Shown here: positions 1-9,118 of the stretch, piece after piece
Numbering within the stretch: the stretch's first letter is position 1
Layout of the letters: each line of letters begins with the position of its first letter
From: JAUVUV01 sp964548275
GTDB taxonomy: Bacteria; Gemmatimonadota; Glassbacteria; GWA2-58-10
Length of the DNA stretch: 64,000 nt
Assembly (NCBI GenBank): GCA_964548275.1
Contig: CAZJQI010000011.1
Coordinates: forward strand, 1-64,000
Reading direction: 5' to 3'
Notes under the pieces: model-generated
The model's input: the letters and a program-made list of their open reading frames with translations, nothing else
What the model was told of the DNA's origin: nothing
Database searches by the model: none
Position numbers and translations under genes: made by a program

Positions 1-183
1 GAAATAATGCAAAATGGATTGATGAAAGGAATATCTTTATCTTTCTTGAGGTGCATGGATTCTTAAGCGGCCGCAGGCCGCCTGATCAGGGGGTGCATGT
101 TCGAGAAACTCCACTCCGAGCGTGTAAAGACCTAGTAATTTCCATCTCAGGCAGAGCGAAGCAACACCGGTGGGCATGCCATT

Positions 184-212
184 GATTCGGCTTGAGCCAG
201 GCAAGCCGAATC
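184..212. repeat. Perfect 11-bp inverted repeat (hairpin)
   Basis: The arms GATTCGGCTTG (184-194) and CAAGCCGAATC (202-212) are exact reverse complements around a 7-nt loop. No T-run follows, so it is not a classical terminator for either strand. It may be part of a dispersed intergenic repeat; this cannot be tested inside the window. Confidence 0.6.
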
Positions 213-307
213 AGGCGACCTCGTAAGGAGCGTGTTTTTACTGGTAAAACAAAATAGGATATAGAAGCTGTATTGGAAGTCGAGTTTGCGGCCCGAAAAA
301 ACTTTTG

Positions 308-331
308 GTTACTTTTGGTTACAAAAGTAAC
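308..331. repeat. Perfect 10-bp inverted repeat, GTTACTTTTG / CAAAAGTAAC
   Basis: The arms lie at 308-317 and 322-331 with a 4-nt loop (GTTA). A second ACTTTTGGTT unit directly precedes it (301-310), giving a short tandem component. It sits about 135 bp upstream of the GH94 start. Function unknown; it could be a regulatory hairpin or part of a dispersed repeat. Confidence 0.55.
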
Positions 332-466
332 ATGAAAAAACAATCTTTTTCTTTCTACTTATTATTTAAACGGACAGTACTGAGTTGTTTTATTAAATAC
401 AGAAAAATATAGACAGGACAGGTATCCGTGTCCTGCGGAAAAATAAAAAGCCAAGGAGCAAAGTTG

Positions 467-3085
467 ATGGATCTGTCCCCCCACGATTCGCACCCAGGTC
501 ACTTCGAAACAGAAAAAGAAGCCCACGAACTGGAAATTCTGGTCCGGCACTGCCAACAGGCTCTTTTCCAGGGCAAATCAGTGAACGAAACGCTCTCAAC
601 TGAAAAACTCCACACCCTGCGTACGCGATACAGCAGGTTCGAGGACCGGAGGGACAGCGAAGGCTTCCTCACAGGAAGCACCCATCTGGTGACAAAGGTT
701 TCCACCCCAAGACCTTACATTCACCTGCTGAACAACAACCATCCGCGAGAGTATGGAATGTATGGCTCGTTCTGGGACCAGGGTGGCTCGGGATTCTCCT
801 GCCTGGATTCCGTAATCGCCGGACCGATCACTGCCAGAAAAGACAGTTCTTATGTTCCCACCGCGCCCAGGGCAACAGATCACCGAAGCTTTATCCTGCG
901 CGAGGAGACAGAACAAAAGCAAGTGAAAATCTGGCACGTGGTCCCCCAGGCAGGCAGAGAGGAGGAGGCCTACGGTACCTTCCTCTGCGAACAGGGGCTC
1001 GGTGGCGTAAGGATTATTTCTGAGCGGAACGAAATTTCCAGCGATTTGCTGGTTTTCGTGCCGGTGGATGATCCCCTGGAGGTCTGGAGGCTGAAACTTA
1101 CAAACAATGCCTCCCGCAACCGTAAACTGAGCCTGTTTGTTTCAGTCAACTGGGGGCTGGATTCTTATCCAGGGCATTATTTCGATCCGCGGGTAGTAAA
1201 CCAGGGCGTTATTCTGGAAGAACTCAATTGCCTGATCGGCCTGAACAACGATAAGAAAAACACACACCCGCGCACAGGGTTTTTGATGAGCAAGGATCAT
1301 TTCATGGGATTCGACATGACCGGCGAGGATTTTTTCGGAAGCGGACAGTTCCGTATTTTCCCACGGGCAGTAGAGGAAGGCCGATGCCGCGGTTCGATGG
1401 GCTTTCAACCTTATCTGGGCCTGATAGCCGCCATGCAGTTTGACATCCAGCTCGGGCCAGGCCAGGAACAGTCCCTGGATTTTCTGCTGGGAGTTACCTC
1501 CCCGGAAATTGAAAAAAACCCGGAGCAACTCGCTGTATACAGGCAACGGTACTTCGAGGGCCGTGGGATCGAAAAAGAGCTGGCAGAACTGGAAGACTCC
1601 TGGAGCATGATTATCAGCCGCCACATGGCGAAAACCCCGGATGAGGAAATCGACCGCTTCTACAATATCTGGTCCAAGTACCAGGCCAAATGCTCAAGCC
1701 GCATGCTCCTTTCTCTGGACATGGTCGGCTACAGGGACACTCTTCAATACATGATGGGGATTAACAGCTTTAACCCGGAATTTGTAGCTGAACACTTGCC
1801 TACGGTACTTCGCCATCAGTATGAAGACGGCACCTCGATGCGCCAGTTCGCCAAGTTCAAGGGTGCACCGCACGATCTTCGCAAATACATGGACAACTGC
1901 AGCTGGATTGCAGACACCCTGGTGGGATATGTCAAGGAGACAGGGGATGAGGCAATTCTCGAGCGGGAGGAGGGTTTTTTTGACCCTGAGAACGCTAGGG
2001 TTGAAACGCGGAACAAAGCTACGATTTACGAACATGCCCTTCGCAGTCTGAAAGGGCTCTACGGACACAGATCAGCTGAAAACGGCCTGTGTCTGATCGG
2101 CCACGGTGACTGGAACGACTCGCTTGACGGGATCGGCATGGACGGCGAGGGAGTAAGCGTCTGGCTTTCGATGGCTCTGGTCTTTGCGGCACAAAGGTTT
2201 CGCGAGCTGGCACTCTGGCGTAATGACGAGCAAAACGTGAGGCTGACAGATTCGATCATCAAGGAGATGACCCAAACAATCAACCGGAACGCATGGGACG
2301 GCAACCATTACATTTATGCGTTCATGCCCGACGGTATGCCGGTTGGCTCAATGCAGAACGAGGAAGGCAAGATTCATCTTAATGTCAACGCCTGGTCCTT
2401 GTTCAACGAGGTGGCCGAAAGCGCGGGACGAGTCGAGCAGGTGCTCGAGGCAATCGCCGATCTTGATACTCCCCTGGGGCACTTTCTGCTGCACCCTCCC
2501 TACACGGAGAAAAGCCGTTATGTGGGCAGAATCGCAGATATTATTCCTGGACTGTTCGAGAACGGCTCCATATATATCCATGGGCAGAGTTTCTATATTT
2601 TCGGCCTGACCACTCTCGGCAAAGGGGACGAGGCTTATCGAGAATTGAAAAAAATCCTGCCCGAATCCACCATACCGGATATCGCCACCGGTCCGCTGCA
2701 CCAGTTATCTAACTTTACCACCGGAAAATGCCACGAGCATTTCGGGCGAAACCTCTACAGCAATTTCACCGGTTCTGTCAACTGGCTCCGCAAGTCTCTG
2801 GATCATATGTTCGGCCTGATGGCTGATTTCGATTCCCTGTTGATCGATCCTGTTATCCCGAGCCAATGGAAAAGCTACGAGGTGGTCAAACTTTACCGTG
2901 GATGCCGGGTTCACGCCTATATTCAAAATCCTGGCGGCGTAAACCGGGGGGTGGGTGAAGCCTCAGTCGATGGTGAGCCCCTGCCTGTTGTGGATAAAAG
3001 AGTGAAAATTCCGGCTGAACGCCTTAAGGGACGCGAAAAGGCGGATGTCAGAGTAGTCCTGGGAGAACAATCGTTCAGAGAATGA
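467..3085 (+). CDS. GH94-family glycoside phosphorylase (cellobiose/chitobiose phosphorylase-like)
   Basis: Inverting GH94 enzymes cleave beta-linked disaccharides with inorganic phosphate, giving a sugar 1-phosphate and a free sugar, normally in the cytoplasm. No signal peptide is visible, which agrees. The catalytic-domain signature GDWND occurs at residues 547-551 (Asp548 or Asp551 is the general-acid candidate), followed by EGVSVWLSMAL. PGLFENGSIYIHGQSF and the C-terminal GSVNWL...DPVIPSQW stretch fit the (alpha/alpha)6 barrel and closing beta domain. The ATG at 467 is preferred over an in-frame GTG at 428 because AAGGAG lies 8 nt upstream. At 872 residues the length is normal to slightly long. 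The substrate cannot be assigned. It heads a + strand group with a creatininase-like gene and a symporter, suggesting uptake and phosphorolysis of a disaccharide. Confidence 0.88.
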   Translation: MDLSPHDSHPGHFETEKEAHELEILVRHCQQALFQGKSVNETLSTEKLHTLRTRYSRFEDRRDSEGFLTGSTHLVTKVSTPRPYIHLLNNNHPREYGMYGSFWDQGGSGFSCLDSVIAGPITARKDSSYVPTAPRATDHRSFILREETEQKQVKIWHVVPQAGREEEAYGTFLCEQGLGGVRIISERNEISSDLLVFVPVDDPLEVWRLKLTNNASRNRKLSLFVSVNWGLDSYPGHYFDPRVVNQGVILEELNCLIGLNNDKKNTHPRTGFLMSKDHFMGFDMTGEDFFGSGQFRIFPRAVEEGRCRGSMGFQPYLGLIAAMQFDIQLGPGQEQSLDFLLGVTSPEIEKNPEQLAVYRQRYFEGRGIEKELAELEDSWSMIISRHMAKTPDEEIDRFYNIWSKYQAKCSSRMLLSLDMVGYRDTLQYMMGINSFNPEFVAEHLPTVLRHQYEDGTSMRQFAKFKGAPHDLRKYMDNCSWIADTLVGYVKETGDEAILEREEGFFDPENARVETRNKATIYEHALRSLKGLYGHRSAENGLCLIGHGDWNDSLDGIGMDGEGVSVWLSMALVFAAQRFRELALWRNDEQNVRLTDSIIKEMTQTINRNAWDGNHYIYAFMPDGMPVGSMQNEEGKIHLNVNAWSLFNEVAESAGRVEQVLEAIADLDTPLGHFLLHPPYTEKSRYVGRIADIIPGLFENGSIYIHGQSFYIFGLTTLGKGDEAYRELKKILPESTIPDIATGPLHQLSNFTTGKCHEHFGRNLYSNFTGSVNWLRKSLDHMFGLMADFDSLLIDPVIPSQWKSYEVVKLYRGCRVHAYIQNPGGVNRGVGEASVDGEPLPVVDKRVKIPAERLKGREKADVRVVLGEQSFRE

Positions 3086-3135
3086 ACACCGTCTGTTTTC
3101 CGCACCGGAAGACTCGCATAAATCAGAGGAAAATC

Positions 3136-3903
3136 ATGCCTATCTTGAATAAAACGGGACAAAAAATACACCTTGCCGATTATACCTGGGATGAGCTCGA
3201 CAGGCTTCCCCGGAAAAAGAAGCTTAAATTCCTTCTTCCTCTTGGGGCGATAGAAGAACACGGCTATCACCTGCCCCTTGGAACGGATACCTTCCAGGCC
3301 GGCAAAATACCCGAACTGGCCGCACAAAAGGTTTCAGAAACTATCTTACTACCCACCATGAGCTACGGGCATTGTGTGGATACGATGAATTTCTGCGGCA
3401 CGATCCACGCCAGCGCCCGAACCATCTGCTCGCTGGTGGCCGATATCGTGGCAAGCCTTTACCGTCACGGTTTTCGCAAACTGTTGATTTACAATGCTCA
3501 TGGGGGGAACAAGGGCGTTATTGACACCGCTCTCAGGGAAGCTGTCACGCTTTTGAGCGTGCCCGGGAGCCTTTTCTCTGATGATTTCGAGACTTACCAG
3601 CTTAATGCTTATGAAAGGCTTGAGAAAAAAATCAAAGGCCTTCTGGAAGGCAAGGATTACGGCCACGCCTGTGAAATTGAAACCTCGGTGATGCTTGAGC
3701 TGGCCTCCGAGCTTGTTGACATGGAACTCGCGCAGGATGAATACATGCCCGGGGGTGCTGATACTGTGTGGCGGATACGGGACATGAAAAAAGCCTCGGC
3801 CAGCGGGGTTCACGGCGCCCCGAACCATGCTTCGCTTGAAAAGGGGAAGAAAGTTCTCGAGTGGCTGGTTGAGGAGCTGGCCGGACTGCTGAAACAGATT
3901 TAG
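3136..3903 (+). CDS. Creatininase-family metal-dependent amidohydrolase
   Basis: The family includes creatininase and riboflavin/F420-pathway or mycofactocin peptidases, binuclear metal hydrolases of C-N bonds. The metal-site motifs are present: LGAIEEHGYHLPLGTD near the N-terminus, NAHGGN in the middle and HACEIETS in the second half, matching the usual Glu/His/Asp ligand set. The ATG at 3136 has AGGA 5 nt upstream. An alternative ATG at 3082 overlaps the GH94 stop as ATGA and would add 18 residues; the family core begins after 3136, but translational coupling from 3082 is possible. It lies between the phosphorylase and a symporter gene. The substrate is unknown; stand-alone members in sugar operons are poorly characterised. 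Confidence 0.85.
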   Translation: MPILNKTGQKIHLADYTWDELDRLPRKKKLKFLLPLGAIEEHGYHLPLGTDTFQAGKIPELAAQKVSETILLPTMSYGHCVDTMNFCGTIHASARTICSLVADIVASLYRHGFRKLLIYNAHGGNKGVIDTALREAVTLLSVPGSLFSDDFETYQLNAYERLEKKIKGLLEGKDYGHACEIETSVMLELASELVDMELAQDEYMPGGADTVWRIRDMKKASASGVHGAPNHASLEKGKKVLEWLVEELAGLLKQI

Positions 3904-3916
3904 AACAGGAGAATAA

Positions 3917-5626
3917 ATGCTGCTGGCTTCGCGTGTGGATCTGATTATAGTCGGTATTTACATGCTGCTGATGGTGGGGGTGGGGGTGGTGTTGTCGCTG
4001 TTCAACAAGGACGACAGCGATTTTTTTAAAAGCGGCAATAAAATGCCCTGGTGGCTTTCCGGCATTTCGCTGTTCATGAGCACATTCAGCGTTTACACCT
4101 TTACTGGCGCCGCCGGCCTGGCCTACCGGGCACCAAGCGTGGCGCTGCTGATGTATCTGACCAACGGCCTGGTGATACTTTTCTCGGTCTTGATCCTCGC
4201 CTCCCGCTGGCGCAAATCCCGCGCCGACACGGTGATGTCCTATCTCTCCGAGCGCTACGGTGTATCCACAAATCAGCTCTATAGCTGGACCCACCTCGGG
4301 GTGGCAATCGTCCAAGGCGGAATAATGCTTCTGGCTCTGGGCAAGTTTATCTCCGTAGCCCTGGGAACCGACCTTGCACTAACGATAATTGTCTGCGGCC
4401 TGGTGATTTCAGTCTATTGTCTGATCGGCGGACTCTGGGCAGTGGTTGTTACTGACACTTTGCAGTTCATGGTTCTTTTCCCGGTCGCGCTGGTAGTTCT
4501 GTTCCTGGGAATTTATGAAATAGGGGGGCTTTCAAGCCTTGCCACCAGGGCTCCACAAAATTTCTGGGCAGTGAAGACCCAGGAGTTCAGCTGGATCTAC
4601 CTCTTGGCTTACGGCGTTATGATGACCTTCGCCATGAGCAGTGGGGCGGCCGCCCAGCGCTATTTCTCAGTGAAAGACGAAAAAGAGGCGCGCAAGGTTG
4701 CAATCATGACCATGGTGCTGCTGATCGTGGCTCCCGCAATCTGGCTTATACCGCCGATCTGCACCCGGATTCTCGATATCGACCTGGGCTCGATCACTGT
4801 TGGCCTTACCGCTCCCCAGGAGGCTGCCTACGTGGCTTTCTGTCTCAAGTTTCTCCCCACCGGTGCGATGGGGATCATGATTGCGGCGATGCTTGCCGCC
4901 ACAATGAGCTCTCTCAGCTCGAATTTCAATGTCTATGCGGCAGTAATTACCGAGGACATTATCAAGCAGATATTCTGGAAAAACGCAGACCCCAAAACCC
5001 TGCTCCTGATCGGCCGGATTGTCACTCTGGTGCTGGGTTCTCTGGTAATCATAGCCGCGATCGTGCAGGCCAAGGTCAAAGGCGGAGTGTTTATGTTGAT
5101 GATCACGCTCAGCGGGGTGGTGATCGTTCCTGCCGGGATTCCGATCATTTTCGGGCTGATCTACCGCCACACTCCCCGCTGGGGCGCGCTGGCCTCTTAT
5201 GTGGTGGGGCTTTCCATCGGCATTCTCTATCTCATTCTGGGTAAGGAAATCTCTTTTACCGAGCAGATCTTTTACGTTGGCAGTATCAGCGCCGTAATCT
5301 ATTTTCTCCCCGGATTGTTTATCCAGGCCAGGGGAGAATACAAAAAACGCCTGGAGGCCTTTTTCACCAAGCTCAATACGCCTGTTTCGCCTGAGGAAGT
5401 GGGAGACAGCGAGCGAACAGATGTGGGCAGTTTCAGAATCACCGGCTGGACAACAGTAGGCATGGGAGCGGCCGCCCTTTTGCTTGTCCTTCTCGATCTG
5501 CCGTTCAAGGAAAGGATAATCAATCTCTTGATCAGCCTGCTGATCATGCTGATCGGATCTTTCCTGCTAATTGCTTGTAACATTGCCCGGCGGGGTAAAC
5601 GCGCCAGAGAGCCTGTAGCCAGTTGA
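3917..5626 (+). CDS. Sodium:solute symporter (SSS family)
   Basis: Polytopic inner-membrane protein of 569 residues with about 13 predicted hydrophobic helices and the SSS-type start: a first helix (LIIVGIYMLLMVGVGVVLS), then FFKSGNKMPWWLSGISLFMSTFSVYTFTG, which is the TM1-TM2 signature with the Ser/Thr-rich Na+ site region. AGGAG lies 5 nt before the ATG, 13 nt after the creatininase-family stop, so the two are almost certainly co-transcribed. The family imports sugars, amino acids, pantothenate or organic acids with Na+. The neighbouring GH94 gene suggests a sugar or sugar derivative, but the sequence alone does not show this. Confidence 0.9.
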   Translation: MLLASRVDLIIVGIYMLLMVGVGVVLSLFNKDDSDFFKSGNKMPWWLSGISLFMSTFSVYTFTGAAGLAYRAPSVALLMYLTNGLVILFSVLILASRWRKSRADTVMSYLSERYGVSTNQLYSWTHLGVAIVQGGIMLLALGKFISVALGTDLALTIIVCGLVISVYCLIGGLWAVVVTDTLQFMVLFPVALVVLFLGIYEIGGLSSLATRAPQNFWAVKTQEFSWIYLLAYGVMMTFAMSSGAAAQRYFSVKDEKEARKVAIMTMVLLIVAPAIWLIPPICTRILDIDLGSITVGLTAPQEAAYVAFCLKFLPTGAMGIMIAAMLAATMSSLSSNFNVYAAVITEDIIKQIFWKNADPKTLLLIGRIVTLVLGSLVIIAAIVQAKVKGGVFMLMITLSGVVIVPAGIPIIFGLIYRHTPRWGALASYVVGLSIGILYLILGKEISFTEQIFYVGSISAVIYFLPGLFIQARGEYKKRLEAFFTKLNTPVSPEEVGDSERTDVGSFRITGWTTVGMGAAALLLVLLDLPFKERIINLLISLLIMLIGSFLLIACNIARRGKRAREPVAS

Positions 5627-5676
5627 GAAAGGATCTGGCATTAGCTTGACCCGAAGTGCGGCGAATCAAGTCCGAT

Positions 5677-7158
5677 CTAGCCAAACGGATTTTCAGTCTC
5701 GTAGTACATGCCCGCCGGCTGATTGTACCAAATATCCTTCACCCCGAGCATTTTCACTGCGCTGAAAAGGGTTTTACCTGCATGGCTGGAAGCCACCGCC
5801 ATGTGGTGCGGAAACTGCTTTTCTATCAGTACGTGGCGATAAAATCTTGCCATTTCCCTGATTGCAAAAACTGCGATACAGCCGAAAGATCCGGGGTCGA
5901 TATCCAGTATCTCGCCCTCGGCAACATATGATCTTAGACGGGTGTCGGCTGTGGACTGAAGCCTGAAAATGGTTGTCGCACCCGGTCTGATCTGACCCTC
6001 AAGGGTACCCCGGGTAATATTCGGCTCTTTGCCGGGTTCCATCAGACGGTGCATGATCAACTGGTATTTCATGCAATAATTTTTCATGAATCCGATCGGC
6101 GTGTTGCCGCAGTGGAAACCCATGAAAAAATCAGTCGGCTTGTAGTCTTTCACTGCTGCTCCGGCTTGTTCGAGCATTTCTTCAGGAACCGTATTATTGA
6201 TATCCAGAATCGTTGCCGGCAGTTGTGTCGCCGCGGTTATCATGTATTCACTCAGCGCCCCGTAGATATCAACCTCGCAGGCCACCGGGATGCCGCGGGT
6301 GGCGAGCCTGGAGTTTACATAGCAGGGAACGCATTCGAAATATTTTTCGAAAGACGGCCAGCATTTATTGGCGAATACCCCGTAGTCTGAGGCGCCAAGG
6401 TTATTCTTGTAAAAATCCATCAGCGCGCATTCGAGCCGGGCCAGTTTCACCAGCAGTTCAGGATCCGCGTGGCCCACCCCGAGCTCGCTCTCCATTTCGC
6501 GGACAACAGTCTCGAGATCAGGGTGATTTTCAGCCCCCCGGTAGATATCGTAGAAATCGAGTTCACTGTTCTCCATGATTTCAACGCCGAGATCGTAGAG
6601 TGGCTTGACCGGAGCATTACAGGCAAGAAAATCCTGCGGCCTCGGGCCGAAAGAGAATATTTTTAACCTTTTCAAACCCAGAATGACCCGTGCCACTGGA
6701 ATAAAGTCATTTATTTTTTCGGCAATCTGGTCTGGATCGCCAACCGGGTACTCTGGAATGTAAGGCGAAAGCCCCCTGAGTGCACAGTTATACCCGGCAT
6801 TGAGCATTCCGCAGAAAGCATCTCCCCTGCCCTGGATCAATTCCTCTATTTTTTCCTCAGCCGCGGCACAGAGCATCACCGGCCCGTCGAATTTCTGTGC
6901 CAGCATGGTCAACGGCCCCTCTGGTCCGAAATTGCCGAGGTAGATCACCAGAGCGTTTACCCCTTTTTCTCTCAGTTCCTTTTCGGCTGTTAAAACATCA
7001 CGCTCGTTCTCCACCAGTGTCTCGCACTCCACCACCGGCGCATCCTGCCTGCGGCAAGCCTCGACCACTCTTTTTTTTCTTTGTATCGAGATCTCTTTCG
7101 GGAAACAATCCCGGCTTACTGCCACTATCCCAACCTTTATTTGCGGAATGTTAATCAT
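5677..7158 (-). CDS. L-fucose/L-arabinose isomerase-family sugar isomerase
   Basis: The 493-residue protein resembles the L-fucose isomerase/L-arabinose isomerase fold, which interconverts aldoses and ketoses with a divalent metal. The N-terminal Rossmann-like part (KVGIVAVSRDCFP...) and the GNFGPEGPLTMLAQKFDGPVM stretch are typical. The family cannot be narrowed to arabinose or fucose by eye. The start is the ATG at 7158, with GGAGGAGG just upstream; an in-frame TTG at 7170 would include that Shine-Dalgarno. It follows a ribulokinase gene by 26 bp on the same strand, so an aldose to ketose to ketose-phosphate route is likely. No epimerase (AraD-like) or aldolase is present nearby. Confidence 0.8.
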   Translation of the reverse strand: MINIPQIKVGIVAVSRDCFPKEISIQRKKRVVEACRRQDAPVVECETLVENERDVLTAEKELREKGVNALVIYLGNFGPEGPLTMLAQKFDGPVMLCAAAEEKIEELIQGRGDAFCGMLNAGYNCALRGLSPYIPEYPVGDPDQIAEKINDFIPVARVILGLKRLKIFSFGPRPQDFLACNAPVKPLYDLGVEIMENSELDFYDIYRGAENHPDLETVVREMESELGVGHADPELLVKLARLECALMDFYKNNLGASDYGVFANKCWPSFEKYFECVPCYVNSRLATRGIPVACEVDIYGALSEYMITAATQLPATILDINNTVPEEMLEQAGAAVKDYKPTDFFMGFHCGNTPIGFMKNYCMKYQLIMHRLMEPGKEPNITRGTLEGQIRPGATTIFRLQSTADTRLRSYVAEGEILDIDPGSFGCIAVFAIREMARFYRHVLIEKQFPHHMAVASSHAGKTLFSAVKMLGVKDIWYNQPAGMYYETENPFG

Positions 7159-7184
7159 CTCCTCCTCCAATTAATATTTACTCT

Positions 7185-8888
7185 TTACACACCCGGCCCT
7201 TGTGCTTGTTTATGCCGTTCGGTTTCACTCTCGATAAACTCCCCGAGCCGGCAGTATTTCCTGTAAAGATCGCTGTATTTTTCCGCTTGTTCCGGCCTGG
7301 GAGTGTACTCGGTTTCAAACCCGCTGTTCATCTTATCCTGCGCCTGGCCGACTGTTTGGTAGACATGGCCAACCGTGGCCGCGAACATTGCCGCCCCGAG
7401 CGCGCAGGCCTGCTCTGAGGCCGCAACCCTGATTCTCCGGCCCAGCACATCCGCAACAACCTGCATTACAAAGGGAGATTGCTTGGCCACGCCTCCCAGG
7501 GCAATTACATCTTTGATCGGTATCCCCTCTTCCTCGAACCGCTCGACTATCTTCCTTGACCCGAACGCTGTGGACTCGACCAGGGCCTTGAAAACCCTGG
7601 GCGCAGTGCTTCCAAGGCTGAGCCCGGCAATCGCCCCTTTCAGCAGTTGATTGGCATCCGGGGTTCTCCTGCCGTTCAACCAGTCCAGGGCCACAATGCT
7701 CGTGTCCTCAGCCGAAAGCCTTTCAGCCTCTCCGGTCAGACCTGGATAGATGCTCTTCCTGATCTTCCGGCTCAATTTTTCTCTCTCCGAAGCGCTTAAT
7801 TCAGTATTATTCGATAAGAAATTTTCAACCGGCCAGAAAAGCAGTTCCCTGAACCAGGCGTAGATATCACCGAATGCGGACTGCCCGGCTTCCATTCCGA
7901 GCATGCCGGGAATAACCGATCCGTCCACCTGGCCGCAAATACCTCTTACAAGCTTCTCTCCCACAACATCCAGGGGTGCGACCAACATATCACAGGTGGA
8001 GGTGCCGATCACTTTGGTTAGCGTGTATGGCTTGATCCCTGCACCCACTGCACCCATGTGGGCGTCAAAAGCCCCCACCCCTACCGGAATACCCTCAGGC
8101 AAGCCCAGCTTCTGGGCCCACTCGCGGCACAGGTAGCCTGCCACCTGATCCGCAGTGAACGTTTCCTTGTATAGTCTCTGGCGCAATCCCTTAAGCAGCG
8201 GATCGAGAAAGTCGAGAAAATCCTCGCTCGGCAGACCGTCAAACGAGCTGTGCCACATGGCTTTGTGTCCGGCTGCACAGCGGCTCCGTTTCACTTTATC
8301 AGGGTCGCTGATCCCGCACAGCAGGGCCGGAATCCAGTCACAGTGCTCCATCCAGGAATAAGCCGCCTTGCGGACTCTGCTATCCTCTCTCAGGATATGG
8401 AGAATTTTGGCCCAGAACCACTCGGAGGAATAGACTCCGCCCTCGTACATTGTGAAATCGGTTCCGCCCCAGGTCTTTGCGGCATGGTTTATTTCACCGG
8501 CTTCGGCAACCCCGGTATGGTCTTTCCAAAGCACAAAAAGAGCGTTGGGATTGTCCTTGAATTCATCGACTAAGCCCAGAGGAACGCAGTTCCTGTCAAC
8601 CGGACCGGGGGTGGAGCCAGTGGTATCCACGGCAATACCTCTTACAGCAGCGGCTGTGCCTGGGGGCGTTTTGTCAAGTGTTTCGTTGACCGTAGCTTGA
8701 AGAGCCTCGATATGATCCAGCGGGTGCTGGCGGAACATGTTATGCGCCGGGTCGCAATACTCTCCCCGGCTCCAGCGGTTAAAATGCGCTACAGCCGAGG
8801 AAATTTCTGCGCCATCGGCCACGTCTACCAGCAGTGTGCGCACAGAGTCGGTTCCGAAATCGATTCCGATCACGCAAGTCTTTTCCAT
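7185..8888 (-). CDS. araB: Ribulokinase (FGGY carbohydrate kinase)
   Basis: FGGY kinases phosphorylate sugars with ATP; AraB makes L-ribulose 5-phosphate. The N-terminal phosphate loop GIDFGTDSVRTLLVD is followed by the AraB-like TTGSTPGPVD and LWKDHT signatures. The second FGGY domain has GLSLGSTAPRVFKALVESTAFG and the C-terminal GGVAKQSPFVMQVVADVLG motif. The length of 567 aa is almost that of Escherichia coli AraB. The ATG at 8888 has GGAGAG upstream and is preferred over an in-frame TTG at 8921. It is the upstream gene of the pair with the sugar isomerase. A 230-bp gap to the DoxX fusion gene probably holds the promoter. Confidence 0.87.
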   Translation of the reverse strand: MEKTCVIGIDFGTDSVRTLLVDVADGAEISSAVAHFNRWSRGEYCDPAHNMFRQHPLDHIEALQATVNETLDKTPPGTAAAVRGIAVDTTGSTPGPVDRNCVPLGLVDEFKDNPNALFVLWKDHTGVAEAGEINHAAKTWGGTDFTMYEGGVYSSEWFWAKILHILREDSRVRKAAYSWMEHCDWIPALLCGISDPDKVKRSRCAAGHKAMWHSSFDGLPSEDFLDFLDPLLKGLRQRLYKETFTADQVAGYLCREWAQKLGLPEGIPVGVGAFDAHMGAVGAGIKPYTLTKVIGTSTCDMLVAPLDVVGEKLVRGICGQVDGSVIPGMLGMEAGQSAFGDIYAWFRELLFWPVENFLSNNTELSASEREKLSRKIRKSIYPGLTGEAERLSAEDTSIVALDWLNGRRTPDANQLLKGAIAGLSLGSTAPRVFKALVESTAFGSRKIVERFEEEGIPIKDVIALGGVAKQSPFVMQVVADVLGRRIRVAASEQACALGAAMFAATVGHVYQTVGQAQDKMNSGFETEYTPRPEQAEKYSDLYRKYCRLGEFIESETERHKQAQGPGV

Positions 8889-9118
8889 CGGAACTCTCCA
8901 GGAGCGAAATGCTGAAATCAAATGTGGATTTGGAGGTGAGAGACTAATCGAATGGAATAATATTTTCTGGCATACAATAAGTCAAAATTAATTTGTTCCA
9001 CCGGAGCGGACAAAATAATATCGGGGAAGCAAGCTGTAAGACAATCTCAGCCGCGATATTTCCGGCGCTGCAAGCTATCTAAAATCGGATAAAGGATGCC
9101 TTTATTCTCCCGGCCGGG

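Larger units (their letters stand above)
1..466. other. Left-edge intergenic region upstream of the GH94 gene
   Basis: No convincing gene is visible. Frame 1 is open from the edge to a TAA at 64-66 and could be the last codons of an upstream + strand gene, but it is too short to judge. The rest holds two hairpins (184-212 and 308-331, listed separately) and an AT-rich stretch from about 330 to 450 that is the likely promoter zone of the GH94 gene. No promoter boxes stand out. Confidence 0.5.

Noticed and set aside
1..183. Open frame 3 at the left edge (to a TGA near 183)
   Set aside because: No start inside the window, no domain resemblance, and repeat-like sequence; cannot be separated from chance.
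3632..4315. 227-codon antisense frame across the creatininase-family and symporter genes
   Set aside because: Spans the junction of two real genes on the other strand; His/Gln-rich artefact.
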